NCBI GenBank assembly: GCA_965240365.1
Contig: OZ251218.1
Location: 1,364,001 to 1,428,000, forward strand
From: G965240365 sp965240365
GTDB lineage: Bacteria; Pseudomonadota; Gammaproteobacteria; Eutrophobiales; Eutrophobiaceae
DNA: 64,000 bases
Direction of reading: 5' to 3'
The notes under the pieces are model-generated. The model had not been told where the DNA came from. It saw only the letters and a program-made list of their open reading frames with translations, and ran no database searches. The position numbers and the translations under genes were made by a program. Shown piece after piece: positions 42,280 to 51,932 of the stretch. Numbering within the stretch: position 1 is the stretch's first letter; the number at the start of each line of letters is the position of its first letter.

Positions 42280-44994
42280 ATGAACAAGACGATGGTGTTG
42301 GTGGACGGTTCGTATTATCTGTTCCGGGCCTATCATGCCGTGCGCGGCCTGAGCAACCGGGAGGGCGCGCCGACCGGCGCGATATACGGCGTTATCAATA
42401 TGATCAAAAAACACCTGGCCGAGGGCGGGCCGGATTATTTCGCGGTCATCTTCGACGCCAAAGGCCGAACCTTCCGCAATGATTTGTTTGAGGATTATAA
42501 GGCCAACCGGCCGCCCATGCCGGATGATCTGGCCTGCCAGATTGAACCGTTGCATGAGATTATCCGCGCGCTCGGCATCCCGCTCCTGATCATTGACGGC
42601 ATCGAGGCCGATGATGTGATTGCGACCCTGGCGCGCCGGGCCGAAGGCAAGGGCATCAAAACCATCGTCTCGACCGGCGATAAGGATCTGGCGCAGATCG
42701 TCAATGAGCACACCCACCTGATCAATACCATGAATAATGTGTATCTGGATCGCGCGGGCGTAATCAAGAAGTTTGGCCTGCCGCCCGAGTTAATCGTCGA
42801 TTATCTGGCCCTGATGGGCGATAACGTGGATAACGTGCCCGGCGTGCCCAAGGTCGGCCCCAAGACCGCCGTCAAGTGGCTGAACGAGTACGGTTCGCTG
42901 GCCGGGGTGGTTGAAAATGCCGCGCGGATCAAGGGCAAGGTCGGCGAAAATCTGCGTGAATTCCTGCCCAGGCTAGGCCTGTCGCGCCAACTGGTGACCC
43001 TGAAGTATGACGTGGAACTGGCCTACGCGCCGGAAGCGCTGCTGTTGCAGGAACCGGATCAGGCCGCGCTCAAGACGCTTTACCGGCAGTGGAATTTCAA
43101 TACCTGGCTGGCGCAACTGGAGGGCGACGGCGCCGATCCGCAGGCGGCGGGAACCGGGGACGGGGCGGCTGTGCAAGCGGATACTCAGGCCCGTTATGAG
43201 ACGATTTTTTCCACGGAACAACTGGATAAATGGATAGACAGGCTGAATGCGGCCGAGCTGATTTCGTTTGACACGGAAACCACCAGCCTCAATTACATGG
43301 AGGCCAGGATCGTCGGTCTGTCCTTTGCCGTTAAGGAAAACGAGGCGGCTTATGTGCCGCTTGGGCATGATTATCCCGCTGCGCCGGCCCAGCTTCCGCT
43401 GGCGGACACGCTGGCGAGCTTAAAGCCGATCCTGGAAGACGCCGGCAAGGCCAAGGTCGGGCAGAATCTTAAATACGACATGGAGGTGCTGGCCAATTAT
43501 GATATTCATCTGCGCGGCGTTGCCGCCGATACCATGCTGGCCTCTTATGTGCTGAACAGCACGGCCAGCCGGCATGATATGGATTCGCTGGCCGCGCACT
43601 ATCTCGGCTTACAGACCATTCACTATGAAGATGTGGCCGGCAAAGGGGCGAAGCAGATCCCGTTCAGCGCGGTGCGTATCGAGGACGCGGCCCCTTATGC
43701 CGGCGAAGACGCCGATATTGTGCTGAAGCTGAACCGGCGCTTTACAAGCGAACTGGACAAGACGGCCTCGTTGAAACGGGTTTATGAGACTATCGAAATG
43801 CCGCTGCTGCCGGTGCTCGCCACGGTGGAGCGCAACGGGGTCCGGCTGGACCCGGCCTGCCTGCTGAGTCAGGGTCAGGCGCTGAATGCCAGGCGCGAGC
43901 AGATCCAGATCAAGGCGCATGAACTGGCCGGCGGGCGCTTTAATATTGCTTCGCCCAAGCAAATTCAGCAGGTGTTGTATGACAAAATGAAGTTGCCGGT
44001 GCTGGCGAAAACGCCGAAGGGGCAGCCTTCGACAGCGGAATCGGTCTTGCAGGAGTTGGCCGGGACCTATGAACTGCCCAGGCGCATCCTGGAATACCGC
44101 AGTCTGTCCAAGCTGATTTCGACCTATATCGAAAAACTGCCGCAGATGATCAATAAAAAGACCGGGCGCGTGCACACCTCTTATCATCAGGCGGTGACCG
44201 CGACCGGGCGCTTATCCTCGGCCGACCCGAATCTGCAAAATATTCCGATCCGCACGGCGGCCGGCAGACAGATACGTCAGGCGTTTATCGCGCCCGCGGG
44301 CTATACCCTGGTCGCGGCCGATTATTCGCAGATCGAGTTACGCATCATGGCGCATTTGTCCGGCGACAAGGGCCTGCTGGCGGCCTTTGACCAGGGCCTG
44401 GATATTCATAAAACCACGGCGGCCGAGGTGTTCGCCACCGGGCTTGAGGCGGTCAGCGCCGCCCAGCGCCGCGCGGCCAAGGCGATCAATTTCGGCCTGA
44501 TTTATGGCATGTCGGCGTTCGGTCTGGCCCGGCAACTGAACATTAGCCGCGGCGAGGCGCAGCAATATGTCAATCTTTACTTTGAGCGTTATCCCGGCGT
44601 GAAGCGTTATATGGACGAGACCCGGGCCAGGGCCAGGGATGAGGGTTATGTCGAGACCGTTTACGGCCGCCGTTTATATTTGCCCGATATCAAGGCCCGC
44701 AATGCCGCCCGCCGCCAATACGCGGAACGCACGGCGATCAATGCGCCGATGCAGGGCACCGCGGCGGATATTATCAAGCTGGCCATGATCAACATTCACG
44801 GCTGGCTGCAAGGCGCCGCAATTGACGCGCGGATGATCATGCAGGTGCATGATGAACTGGTGTTTGAGGTCAACACGGCCGCGCTGGATACATTTAAGGA
44901 TGAAATAGGCCGGCGCATGAGCGCCAATGATCGCCTGAGTGTTCCGCTGGAAGTGGATATGGGGCATGGCGTGAATTGGGATGAGGCGCATTGA
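42280..44994 (+). CDS. polA: DNA polymerase I
   Basis: 904 aa with all three domains. The 5'-nuclease is at about 1-290 (VDGSYYLFRAYHA, DNVDNVPGVPKVGPKTA). The 3'-exonuclease begins near 326 with ISFDTETTSLNYMEARIVG and includes the intact DxE pair. The polymerase carries VAADYSQIELRIMAHLSGD, RRAAKAINFGLIYGMSAFGL and QVHDELVFEV. It fills gaps and removes RNA primers. Length is slightly shorter than E. coli PolA. Confidence 0.97.
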   Translation: MNKTMVLVDGSYYLFRAYHAVRGLSNREGAPTGAIYGVINMIKKHLAEGGPDYFAVIFDAKGRTFRNDLFEDYKANRPPMPDDLACQIEPLHEIIRALGIPLLIIDGIEADDVIATLARRAEGKGIKTIVSTGDKDLAQIVNEHTHLINTMNNVYLDRAGVIKKFGLPPELIVDYLALMGDNVDNVPGVPKVGPKTAVKWLNEYGSLAGVVENAARIKGKVGENLREFLPRLGLSRQLVTLKYDVELAYAPEALLLQEPDQAALKTLYRQWNFNTWLAQLEGDGADPQAAGTGDGAAVQADTQARYETIFSTEQLDKWIDRLNAAELISFDTETTSLNYMEARIVGLSFAVKENEAAYVPLGHDYPAAPAQLPLADTLASLKPILEDAGKAKVGQNLKYDMEVLANYDIHLRGVAADTMLASYVLNSTASRHDMDSLAAHYLGLQTIHYEDVAGKGAKQIPFSAVRIEDAAPYAGEDADIVLKLNRRFTSELDKTASLKRVYETIEMPLLPVLATVERNGVRLDPACLLSQGQALNARREQIQIKAHELAGGRFNIASPKQIQQVLYDKMKLPVLAKTPKGQPSTAESVLQELAGTYELPRRILEYRSLSKLISTYIEKLPQMINKKTGRVHTSYHQAVTATGRLSSADPNLQNIPIRTAAGRQIRQAFIAPAGYTLVAADYSQIELRIMAHLSGDKGLLAAFDQGLDIHKTTAAEVFATGLEAVSAAQRRAAKAINFGLIYGMSAFGLARQLNISRGEAQQYVNLYFERYPGVKRYMDETRARARDEGYVETVYGRRLYLPDIKARNAARRQYAERTAINAPMQGTAADIIKLAMINIHGWLQGAAIDARMIMQVHDELVFEVNTAALDTFKDEIGRRMSANDRLSVPLEVDMGHGVNWDEAH

Positions 44995-45028
44995 AGGGCT
45001 GGCTGCGGCTGGAATGGCGCATTGGGTT

Positions 45029-45093
45029 GTCATTCCCGCTTATGCGGGAATGGGTTGCATAAATCACTGGATTCCAGCTTTCGCTGGAATGAC
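45029..45093. repeat. 65-bp double-hairpin repeat downstream of polA
   Basis: Full copy 35 bp beyond the polA stop, plausibly its terminator. The remaining gap to 45365 has degenerate palindromes (for example TTGCTGCAAACAGG) and AT-rich DNA before hisA; no gene is seen. Confidence 0.8.
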
Positions 45094-45365
45094 GGGGTGC
45101 AGGGATGACGGGCCTGCTATAAGTTGGGTTCTCGCCCCGTTGTCATTCCTGTTTGCTGCAAACAGGCCGGAATGACGGGGTGCAGGAATAACGGAGTGAG
45201 TGAATTCTCACCTCCGCTGCCGGTCCTGCCTGCCCGCCACAAACAGGCAAAAACCAAAATAACGGCAACGACAGGAATGTTGATTGCCGATTTAATAAGG
45301 TATAAATTGAATTCAGGATTAACCCTTTTCGTTCAAATCAGTGAGCATTTTCTGAGTAATCAGTC

Positions 45366-46109
45366 ATGTTAATTATCCCTGCGATTGATATTAAGGACGG
45401 TAAATGCGTCCGCTTGAGCCAGGGCCGGATGGACAAGGCCACCATTTATTCGGATGACCCGGTCAGGATGGCCGGCAAATGGGTGCAGGCCGGCGCCAGA
45501 CGCCTGCATATTGTTGACCTTGACGGGGCCGTCAAGGGGCGGCCGAGCAACGCGGATATCATCCATGCCATCGCCGAGGCCTGCCCGGATGTGCCGCTGC
45601 AAGTCGGCGGCGGCATCCGCGATGAGGACAGCATTCAGGCTTATCTGGACGTGGGCGTCTCTTATGTCATCATCGGCACCCGCGCCGTCACCACCCCGCA
45701 TTTCGTGTCTGATGTCTGTCTGGAATTCCCGGGCCATATTATCGTCGGGCTGGACGCAAAGGACGGCAAACTGGCCACCAACGGCTGGTCAAAACTCTCT
45801 CACCATGACGCCATCGACATGGCCCAGCGTTTCGAAGAAGACGGCGTGGCCGCGATTATTTTTACCGACATCGGCCGCGACGGCATGTTGAACAGCGTCA
45901 ACATTGAGGCCACGGTCAGGCTCTGCCGGGAAATCACGATCCCGGTTATCGCCTCCGGCGGCATCAGCAATCTGGATGATATCCGGGCGCTGTGCGAGGC
46001 CAGGGAAGAGGGCATTTATGGCGCGATCACCGGTCGGGCCATCTATGAAAACACGCTGGATTTTAACGAGGCGCAAAGGCTGGCCGACCGGGCCGCGCCG
46101 CCGGGCTGA
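45366..46109 (+). CDS. hisA: ProFAR isomerase HisA
   Basis: 247 aa beta/alpha barrel. Catalytic Asp lies in IPAIDIKDGKCVRL and the second Asp in DIGRDGMLNS. Phosphate loops GGGIRDEDS and ASGGISNLDD are present. It isomerises ProFAR to PRFAR in histidine synthesis. It ends 3 bp before hisF. Confidence 0.96.
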   Translation: MLIIPAIDIKDGKCVRLSQGRMDKATIYSDDPVRMAGKWVQAGARRLHIVDLDGAVKGRPSNADIIHAIAEACPDVPLQVGGGIRDEDSIQAYLDVGVSYVIIGTRAVTTPHFVSDVCLEFPGHIIVGLDAKDGKLATNGWSKLSHHDAIDMAQRFEEDGVAAIIFTDIGRDGMLNSVNIEATVRLCREITIPVIASGGISNLDDIRALCEAREEGIYGAITGRAIYENTLDFNEAQRLADRAAPPG

Positions 46110-46112
46110 TTG

Positions 46113-46886
46113 ATGGGTCTGGCCAAGCGCATCATTCCCTGCCTGGATGTGGATAACGGGCGCGTGGTGAAGGGCGTCCGTTTCGTCGATATCAAGGATG
46201 CCGGCGATCCGGTTGCCGTGGCCCGCCGTTATGACCGCGAGGGCGCGGATGAAATCGCCTTTCTCGATATTACCGCGAGCAGCGACGGCCGCGGCGCCAT
46301 GCTGCATGTGCTTGAGGCCGTTGCCGCCGAGGTGTTCATCCCGTTGACCGCGGGCGGCGGGATCCGCGGCGCCGAAGATATACAGCGCATGCTCGACGCC
46401 GGCGCGGACAAGGTCAGTATCAACACCGCGGCCGTCAATGATCCTGAATTGGTAAGGCAGGCGGCGACCCGTTTCGGTTCACAATGTATCGTGCTTGCGA
46501 TAGACGCCAAACGGGTCGAGGCCGGGGACGGCGCGCCGGGCTGGGAGGTGTTCACGCACGGGGGCCGCAATCGAACCGGCATTGACGTGATCGAGTGGGC
46601 CGTAAAGATGGCCGCATACGGCGCGGGCGAGATCCTGCTGACCAGCATGGATAAAGACGGCACCGGAGACGGTTTTGATATTGCATTGACTCGCGCCGTG
46701 AGCGAGGCGGTGGCCGTGCCGATCATCGCCTCGGGCGGCGCCGGTAATCTGGATCATCTGGCGGAGGCCGTGTTGCAAGGCAAGGCGGACGCCGTGCTGG
46801 CCGCCAGCATCTTTCATTTTGGCGAATACACCCTGGCCGAAGCCAAGCAGCACATGCGACAAAAAGGCATAGAAGTCCGGCTGTAG
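46113..46886 (+). CDS. hisF: Imidazole glycerol phosphate synthase cyclase subunit HisF
   Basis: 257 aa from ATG 46113. IIPCLDVDNGRVVKGVRF carries the first catalytic Asp and LAIDAKRVEAGDG the second. It cyclises PRFAR with ammonia supplied by HisH, which is not in this window. It is coupled to hisA upstream and hisI 2 bp downstream. Confidence 0.96.
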   Translation: MGLAKRIIPCLDVDNGRVVKGVRFVDIKDAGDPVAVARRYDREGADEIAFLDITASSDGRGAMLHVLEAVAAEVFIPLTAGGGIRGAEDIQRMLDAGADKVSINTAAVNDPELVRQAATRFGSQCIVLAIDAKRVEAGDGAPGWEVFTHGGRNRTGIDVIEWAVKMAAYGAGEILLTSMDKDGTGDGFDIALTRAVSEAVAVPIIASGGAGNLDHLAEAVLQGKADAVLAASIFHFGEYTLAEAKQHMRQKGIEVRL

Positions 46887-46888
46887 CG

Positions 46889-47290
46889 ATGCGCGACTGG
46901 CTGGACGAGGTGAACTGGAACGAGGCCGGCCTGGCGCCGGTCATCGTGCAGGAAGCGGGCGCGCGGACCGTATTGATGCACGCCTGGATGAACCGCGCCG
47001 CGCTGGAAAAAACCCGCGCCGGGGGCAAGGCCGTTTACTGGTCGCGTTCCAGACAAAGGCTCTGGCGCAAGGGCGAAACCTCGGGTCATTTTCAACAGGT
47101 CGAGTCCATCCGCCTGGATTGCGATGGCGACACCCTGCTGCTCACCGTAAAGCAAACCGGCGGTCTGGCCTGCCACACCGGACGCCATCACTGCTTTTAC
47201 AGGACACTCAAAGACGGCGAGTGGCAGACGACCGAACCCGTGTTGAAAGAGCCCGCGGTGATTTATAAAGATCGCGGTCTGGCGAAATAA
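46889..47290 (+). CDS. hisI: Phosphoribosyl-AMP cyclohydrolase HisI
   Basis: 133 aa. The metal-binding segment RLDCDGDTLLLTVKQ, then ACHTGRHHCFY, supplies the conserved cysteines and histidines, and YWSRSRQRLWRKGETSGH is the substrate motif. It is the stand-alone form without a HisE domain. It is last of the hisAFI cluster visible here, and no hisE follows. Confidence 0.94.
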   Translation: MRDWLDEVNWNEAGLAPVIVQEAGARTVLMHAWMNRAALEKTRAGGKAVYWSRSRQRLWRKGETSGHFQQVESIRLDCDGDTLLLTVKQTGGLACHTGRHHCFYRTLKDGEWQTTEPVLKEPAVIYKDRGLAK

Positions 47291-47297
47291 CGTAGTT

Positions 47298-47488
47298 GTC
47301 ATTCCCGCTTATGCGGGAATGTATTAAACAAACCACTGGATTCCGGCTTGCGCCGGGCAGCTAGCTACGGACATCCTGTCCTCTCGCCGCATACAGGACA
47401 TCCTGTCCATAAATGACGGCGGGGGCGTTGCTCCGGCTTTCCGTTATTCTCACCCTGTCGGCATTCCGCCCTGCCTGCGGCAGGCAGG
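47298..47488. repeat. Composite repeat block downstream of hisI
   Basis: A 65-bp unit (from 47298) is interrupted in its second stem by the module with two GGACATCCTGTCC-type palindromes (about 47355-47412, inverted relative to 61913-61975). A perfect 19-bp palindrome with central G follows at 47470-47488. The rest of the gap to 47754 is moderately AT-rich with no supported gene. Confidence 0.75.
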
Positions 47489-47754
47489 GCGCTCAAGCCC
47501 GGTTTGATCGACCATATCGACCACAAAACGGGCCGCCTGCAAGGATAGCGGTGACAGATAGGCTGTATCTCAATCGACCGCTCGAAATTTGTTTGACATG
47601 GTACGCGACCTTCTATGGTGTTGATGTGGGTAGTTTACTTGTGGGGCGGCTAAATCCGACAAGCTCCTAATGCGGGTGTTTGGCTTTGATTCGCCTCATG
47701 TAATCCGCCTGGCAAGGCATATCAAATAATGAATAAAGACAGTCGCGCCGGCCT

Positions 47755-48093
47755 TTAATCCCAGCGGTCGTCGGTGACTTCTATGATCCCGTCTTCGACC
47801 CTTACCGGGAAGGTTTGAACCGGCTCATAGGCCGGCGGCGTCAACGCTTCGCCGGTTTTTATGCAGAAGCGCGCGCCGTGGCGCGGACAGATGATCTCGG
47901 CGCCGTCAATGATCTGTTCCGGTGGCAGGCCGCAGCCCAGCATTGGTGTGCCGTCATGGGTGCAGATGTCTTCGATCGCATAGTATTCACCATCCAGGTT
48001 AAATACGGCGATCATCACGTTATCAACATCAACCAGCTTGACCTGGCCGGGTCCGAGTTCCTGTTCCGCCGCGACATAAAACCAGCCTGCCAA
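47755..48093 (-). CDS. Rieske-type [2Fe-2S] ferredoxin
   Basis: 112 aa. The cluster motif is CTHDGTP followed by CPRHGARF, giving two Cys and two His ligands as in BphF/NirD-type ferredoxins. The small soluble form has no membrane anchor. Position at the end of the suf operon, after sufT, is recurrent in gammaproteobacteria and suggests a link to Fe-S assembly or electron supply. A MITE lies between it and sufT, so expression may be partly uncoupled. Confidence 0.88.
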   Translation of the reverse strand: MAGWFYVAAEQELGPGQVKLVDVDNVMIAVFNLDGEYYAIEDICTHDGTPMLGCGLPPEQIIDGAEIICPRHGARFCIKTGEALTPPAYEPVQTFPVRVEDGIIEVTDDRWD

Positions 48094-48115
48094 TGTTAAT
48101 TGCCTCCGTTATTTG

Positions 48116-48270
48116 AAGGAAGCTCTGAATAAATCCATCCCGGATTTCTCAGAGCACGCAAGGTGAAAATGCGATTTTCACCTTGCTTCAAAATCAATGA
48201 TTTGCATCATTGATTTTGGCGGTACGTCCCTGTACCGCAGGAAACTCTGATGCAATCAGAGTTTCCTTAA
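48116..48270. mobile_element. Four-hairpin MITE, copy 2
   Basis: Inverted relative to 7685-7860 and without the 19-bp palindrome. All four hairpins are present. The last stem reads CAAGGTGAAAAT/ATTTTCACCTTG against CAGGGTGAAAAT/ATTTTCACCCTG in copy 1, a paired change. It begins 4 bp after the sufT stop. Confidence 0.85.
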
Positions 48271-48274
48271 CAAG

Positions 48275-48832
48275 CTAATACATACCTGTTTCCAGCCGCG
48301 CGGCCTCTGACATCATCTCCTGGCTCCAGGGCGGGTCAAACGTGAGTTGCACGGCGACCCGGGTTACATTGGGCACGGTCAGCACCTTGTGTCTGACATC
48401 TTCGGCCAGAAACTCGCCCATCCCGCAACCGACCGCGGTTAATGTCATGATGATATCAACCTGGTTGCCATCGGCGCCCAGGGGCGTGATATGGCATTCA
48501 TAGATCAGACCCAGATCAACGATGTTGATTGGGATTTCCGGGTCATAACAGGTTTGAAGCTGGGCCCAGACGAGGTCTTCGTCAACCCGGCCGTCACCCG
48601 TGAGTTCTTTGTCCACCGTTGCGGTCGAGTGATCTTCGACTTCAAAGCCCAGCGCATCGGCGTTGCCGGCGTCAATACGGGCCAGATTGCCGTTGATATT
48701 GACGGTATAGCTGCCGCCCAGCGCCTGGGTGATCAAGACCATACTGCCCTCCGGCAGGACGATGGGCGTGCCCACCGGGATAAGCACGGCTTCGCAATCG
48801 CGGTTCAGGCTGATCGGTTTGTTCTCTTGCAT
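48275..48832 (-). CDS. sufT: SufT (DUF59/MIP18) Fe-S assembly factor
   Basis: 185 aa. An N-terminal extension with VLPEGSMVLITQALGGSYTV precedes the DUF59 domain: PEIPINIVDLGLIYE, MTLTAVGCGMGEFLAEDVR and LTFDPPWSQEMMSEAAR. SufT helps mature Fe-S proteins under high demand. It lies 54 bp after sufU and its stop is adjacent to the MITE. Confidence 0.92.
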   Translation of the reverse strand: MQENKPISLNRDCEAVLIPVGTPIVLPEGSMVLITQALGGSYTVNINGNLARIDAGNADALGFEVEDHSTATVDKELTGDGRVDEDLVWAQLQTCYDPEIPINIVDLGLIYECHITPLGADGNQVDIIMTLTAVGCGMGEFLAEDVRHKVLTVPNVTRVAVQLTFDPPWSQEMMSEAARLETGMY

Positions 48833-48886
48833 CGCTGTTTACGGGGTGTCATTTATAAATCAACAGGCGGGGGACGGGCGAGGACC

Positions 48887-49339
48887 TCATTCGGTGCTGA
48901 CAGGCTGTTCATGGCCCTTGATCACGGAGTGCAGGGTATGCCAGCAGAGCGAGGCGCATTTTACCCGCGCCGGATAGTCGCGCACGCCGGCCAGCGCCGC
49001 CAGTTTGCCCAGTTGCGCGCCATCGTTGCCGTTTTTGGCGTCACTGGTAATGAGCCCGTGAAACTCGTTGAACAGCGTTGCCGCCGCGTTGAGGGTCTTG
49101 CCCTTGATGGCGTCGGTCATCATGGATGCCGAGGCGACCGATATGGCGCAACCGGCGCCGTCAAAGGCGATATCGTCAATGGTCTCGCCGTTGGTCTTGA
49201 GATACAGCGTCAGTTTATCGCCGCAGAGCGGATTAAAGCCTTGCAGGGTTTTATCGGCGTTGTCGATCTTGCCGAAATTACGCGGGCTGCGGTTATGGTC
49301 AACAATGACCTCCTGATACAGGTCTCTTATATCGAGCAT
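48887..49339 (-). CDS. sufU: SufU-type scaffold/sulfurtransferase
   Basis: 150 aa. Three conserved cysteines lie in NPLCGDKLTLYL, GAGCAISVASASMM and CASLCWHTL, and the insertion after the second Cys is that of SufU rather than IscU. SufU accepts sulfur from SufS. It lies 15 bp after sufS. Confidence 0.93.
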   Translation of the reverse strand: MLDIRDLYQEVIVDHNRSPRNFGKIDNADKTLQGFNPLCGDKLTLYLKTNGETIDDIAFDGAGCAISVASASMMTDAIKGKTLNAAATLFNEFHGLITSDAKNGNDGAQLGKLAALAGVRDYPARVKCASLCWHTLHSVIKGHEQPVSTE

Positions 49340-49354
49340 GAACGGTTCCCGGCC

Positions 49355-50614
49355 TTAGCCAAACAGCCGTTGGCATTTATCAATCGCCCGCATCAGGGCA
49401 TCCACTTCCGTATGCGAGTTATAGAATGCAAAAGACGCGCGCGCGGTCGCCGGGATGGCAAAGCGTTCCATGACCGGCATAGCGCAGTGATGGCCGGCTC
49501 GAATCGCAATGCCCTCGTCATCGAGTATGGTGCCGATATCGTGCGGATGGATCCCCGCCAGTGTGAATGAAAGGATACTGGTTTTTTGCGTGGCGGTGCC
49601 GATGGGTTTTAAGCCCTTGATAGCGGCCGCCTGTTCATTGGCATAATCCAGCAATTCCGTTTCATACCGGGCGGCCTGTTCGAAATCCAGCCCGTTGAGA
49701 TAGTCAACCGCCGCGCCCAGGCCGATCACGCCGGCAATATGCGGGGTGCCGGCTTCAAATTTACAGGGCAGATCGTTGTAGGTCGTGCCGCTCATGCTGA
49801 CCGTGCGGATCATGTCGCCGCCGCCCTGATAAGGGGGCATGGCTTCCAGCAGAGCTTCCTTGCCATACAGCACACCGATGCCCGTCGGGCCAAACAGCTT
49901 GTGCCCGGAAAAGGCGTAGAAATCACAATCCAGCGCCCTGACATCGACCCGCCCGTGCGGCACGGCCTGGGCGCCATCGACAAGCACTTTGGCGCCAACG
50001 GCATGGGCCTGGTCGATGATGGTTTTGATCGGATTGATCGTGCCCAGCGCATTTGAGATATGCCCCACGGCGACCATGCGCGTCCTGTCGGTCAAGAGCT
50101 TTTCATAGTCTTCGAGCATGAGTTCGCCGGCGTCGTTGATCGGGATATATTTTAATATTGCCCCGGTCTCTTCACTCAGCAGTTGCCACGGGACGATGTT
50201 TGAATGATGTTCCAGTTCCGTGATGATGATTTCATCGCCGGGCTTGAGCGTCTTGCGGCCATAGCTCTGCGCGACCAGATTGATGGCCTCGGTGGCGCCG
50301 CGCACAAAGATGATCTCCTTGATCGATTCCGCATTGATAAATTGCCGCAGCCTGTCTCTGGCCGCTTCATATTCGGCCGTGGCCTTTTCGCTGAGCGTGT
50401 GCAGGCCGCGATGAATGTTCGCGTTATATTCACGGTAATAATCAGCCAGTATGTCGATAACCTGCCTCGGTTTTTGCGCCGTTGCCGCGTTGTCGAGATA
50501 GACCAGCGGCTTGCCGCGCACGGCCTGATCCAGCACGGGGAAGTCCGCGCGAATCGCGTCAATATCAAACGCATTGGCTTCGTTATCCAGTCTTTTGGCG
50601 GCGTTAGTGTTCAT
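49355..50614 (-). CDS. sufS: Cysteine desulfurase SufS
   Basis: 419 aa group II desulfurase. The PLP lysine lies in FSGHKLFGPTGIGVLYG and the persulfide cysteine in AIRAGHHCAMPVM. Other motifs are VRGATEAINLVAQS and ELEHHSNIVPWQ. It supplies sulfur to SufU. The start overlaps the sufD stop by 11 bp. Confidence 0.95.
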   Translation of the reverse strand: MNTNAAKRLDNEANAFDIDAIRADFPVLDQAVRGKPLVYLDNAATAQKPRQVIDILADYYREYNANIHRGLHTLSEKATAEYEAARDRLRQFINAESIKEIIFVRGATEAINLVAQSYGRKTLKPGDEIIITELEHHSNIVPWQLLSEETGAILKYIPINDAGELMLEDYEKLLTDRTRMVAVGHISNALGTINPIKTIIDQAHAVGAKVLVDGAQAVPHGRVDVRALDCDFYAFSGHKLFGPTGIGVLYGKEALLEAMPPYQGGGDMIRTVSMSGTTYNDLPCKFEAGTPHIAGVIGLGAAVDYLNGLDFEQAARYETELLDYANEQAAAIKGLKPIGTATQKTSILSFTLAGIHPHDIGTILDDEGIAIRAGHHCAMPVMERFAIPATARASFAFYNSHTEVDALMRAIDKCQRLFG

Positions 50615-51932
50615 TGGTAAACTCGCGTATCAATGCGGCATCGGGCAGTTGCCCGACCACCAGATATTCAAGGCGGCTGCGTATCGCCGGCAGTTCAATG
50701 CTGCTGATCACTTCATCGGCAAAGGCATAGGTCAACAGACTCCTGGCCCGGTCTTCATCGATCGCGCGCGCGCGCAGATAAAACAGCATGTCCTTGTCAA
50801 GCTGCCCCACGGTGGCGCCATGACTGCACTTCACGTCATCGGCATGGATCTCCAGTTCCGGCTTGGTATCCACCTCGGCGTCGTCGGACAACAGCAGATT
50901 GGCGTTGTTCTGATGGGCTTCAATCTTTTGCGCCTGCGGATGCACCACGACCTTGCCGTTAAAGACCGCGCGGCTCTGGCCGTTCAGCACCCCGCGATAG
51001 TTCTCCATGCTGAAGGTGCGCGGTTCGAGATGATCGACCCGGGTATGGTTATCGACATGCTGCCGGCCGTCCGGCATATATAAACCATGCATGTCGATAG
51101 CGGCGCCCTTGGCCGCCAGCCGGCTGTGTATATCGTTGCGCACCAGCGAGCCGCCGAGCGCGATGGAATGCGATTCCAGTTTGCTGTCCCGCTCCTGGCG
51201 CACGTTCAGGCTGCCGATATGACAGGCGTTCAGGCTTTCCTGCTGGATTTTATAGTGTTTCAGCACGGCCCCGGCCGCCAGCCCGACCTCGCTCACGGCA
51301 TTGGTAAAATAATCCGCGTCATCCAGCCCGATATAGCTCTCAATCAGGGTCGCCTCGGCCCGCTCATTGACGATAACCAGATTGCGCGGATGGGCGGCAT
51401 GGGGCTTGCCGTTTGCCTTCGACAGATACAGGATATTGATCGGTTTCTCGATGATGGCGCCTTTTGGTATGTTGATATAGACGCCGTGCCGAATAAAGGC
51501 GGTATTCAGGGCCGTAAACATGCTGACCTTGTCATCGGCGTAGCGGGTCAGATGGCCGCTCAGTAAATCAGCTTCTCGGCTCAGGGTGGCGGCCAGGTTT
51601 TCCAGCGTGACCGCGGCCGGCAAGCCCTCAAGTCTTGAATATTCCTTCGCATAAACGCCGTTGATAAAGACCAGTTCGATGCAGTCCATTTCCCGGAAAC
51701 GAACGGCGTCGATCTCGGCCGCGCCGATGTCGGCCGGGGCCTCATTGAGGCTGGTGAACGGCTTTTTCCGGAGCGGGCGCACATCGGTATATTTCCAGTT
51801 TTCCTCGCGCGGGCCGGGAAAACCGTTCTGCCTGAACAGGGCCAGGGCCAGACGGCGCTCTTCATAAAGCGGGCCTTGATCAAACCGGCGCTGTTCAAAC
51901 TCGTCCAGATAATGTTGAATGGTGTCGTTCAT
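50604..51932 (-). CDS. sufD: SufD scaffold subunit
   Basis: 442 aa beta-helix protein of the SufBC2D complex. Conserved segments include REENWKYTDVRPL near the N-terminus, SRAVFNGKVVVHPQAQKI and DVKCSHGATVGQLD, which carries the His used with SufB in nascent cluster building. The start overlaps the sufC stop by 4 bp. Confidence 0.95.
   Translation of the reverse strand: MNDTIQHYLDEFEQRRFDQGPLYEERRLALALFRQNGFPGPREENWKYTDVRPLRKKPFTSLNEAPADIGAAEIDAVRFREMDCIELVFINGVYAKEYSRLEGLPAAVTLENLAATLSREADLLSGHLTRYADDKVSMFTALNTAFIRHGVYINIPKGAIIEKPINILYLSKANGKPHAAHPRNLVIVNERAEATLIESYIGLDDADYFTNAVSEVGLAAGAVLKHYKIQQESLNACHIGSLNVRQERDSKLESHSIALGGSLVRNDIHSRLAAKGAAIDMHGLYMPDGRQHVDNHTRVDHLEPRTFSMENYRGVLNGQSRAVFNGKVVVHPQAQKIEAHQNNANLLLSDDAEVDTKPELEIHADDVKCSHGATVGQLDKDMLFYLRARAIDEDRARSLLTYAFADEVISSIELPAIRSRLEYLVVGQLPDAALIREFTNEH

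Noticed and set aside
47413..47670. An 85-codon frame downstream of hisI
   Set aside because: Begins in composite repeat DNA, crosses a 19-bp palindrome and resembles no protein.
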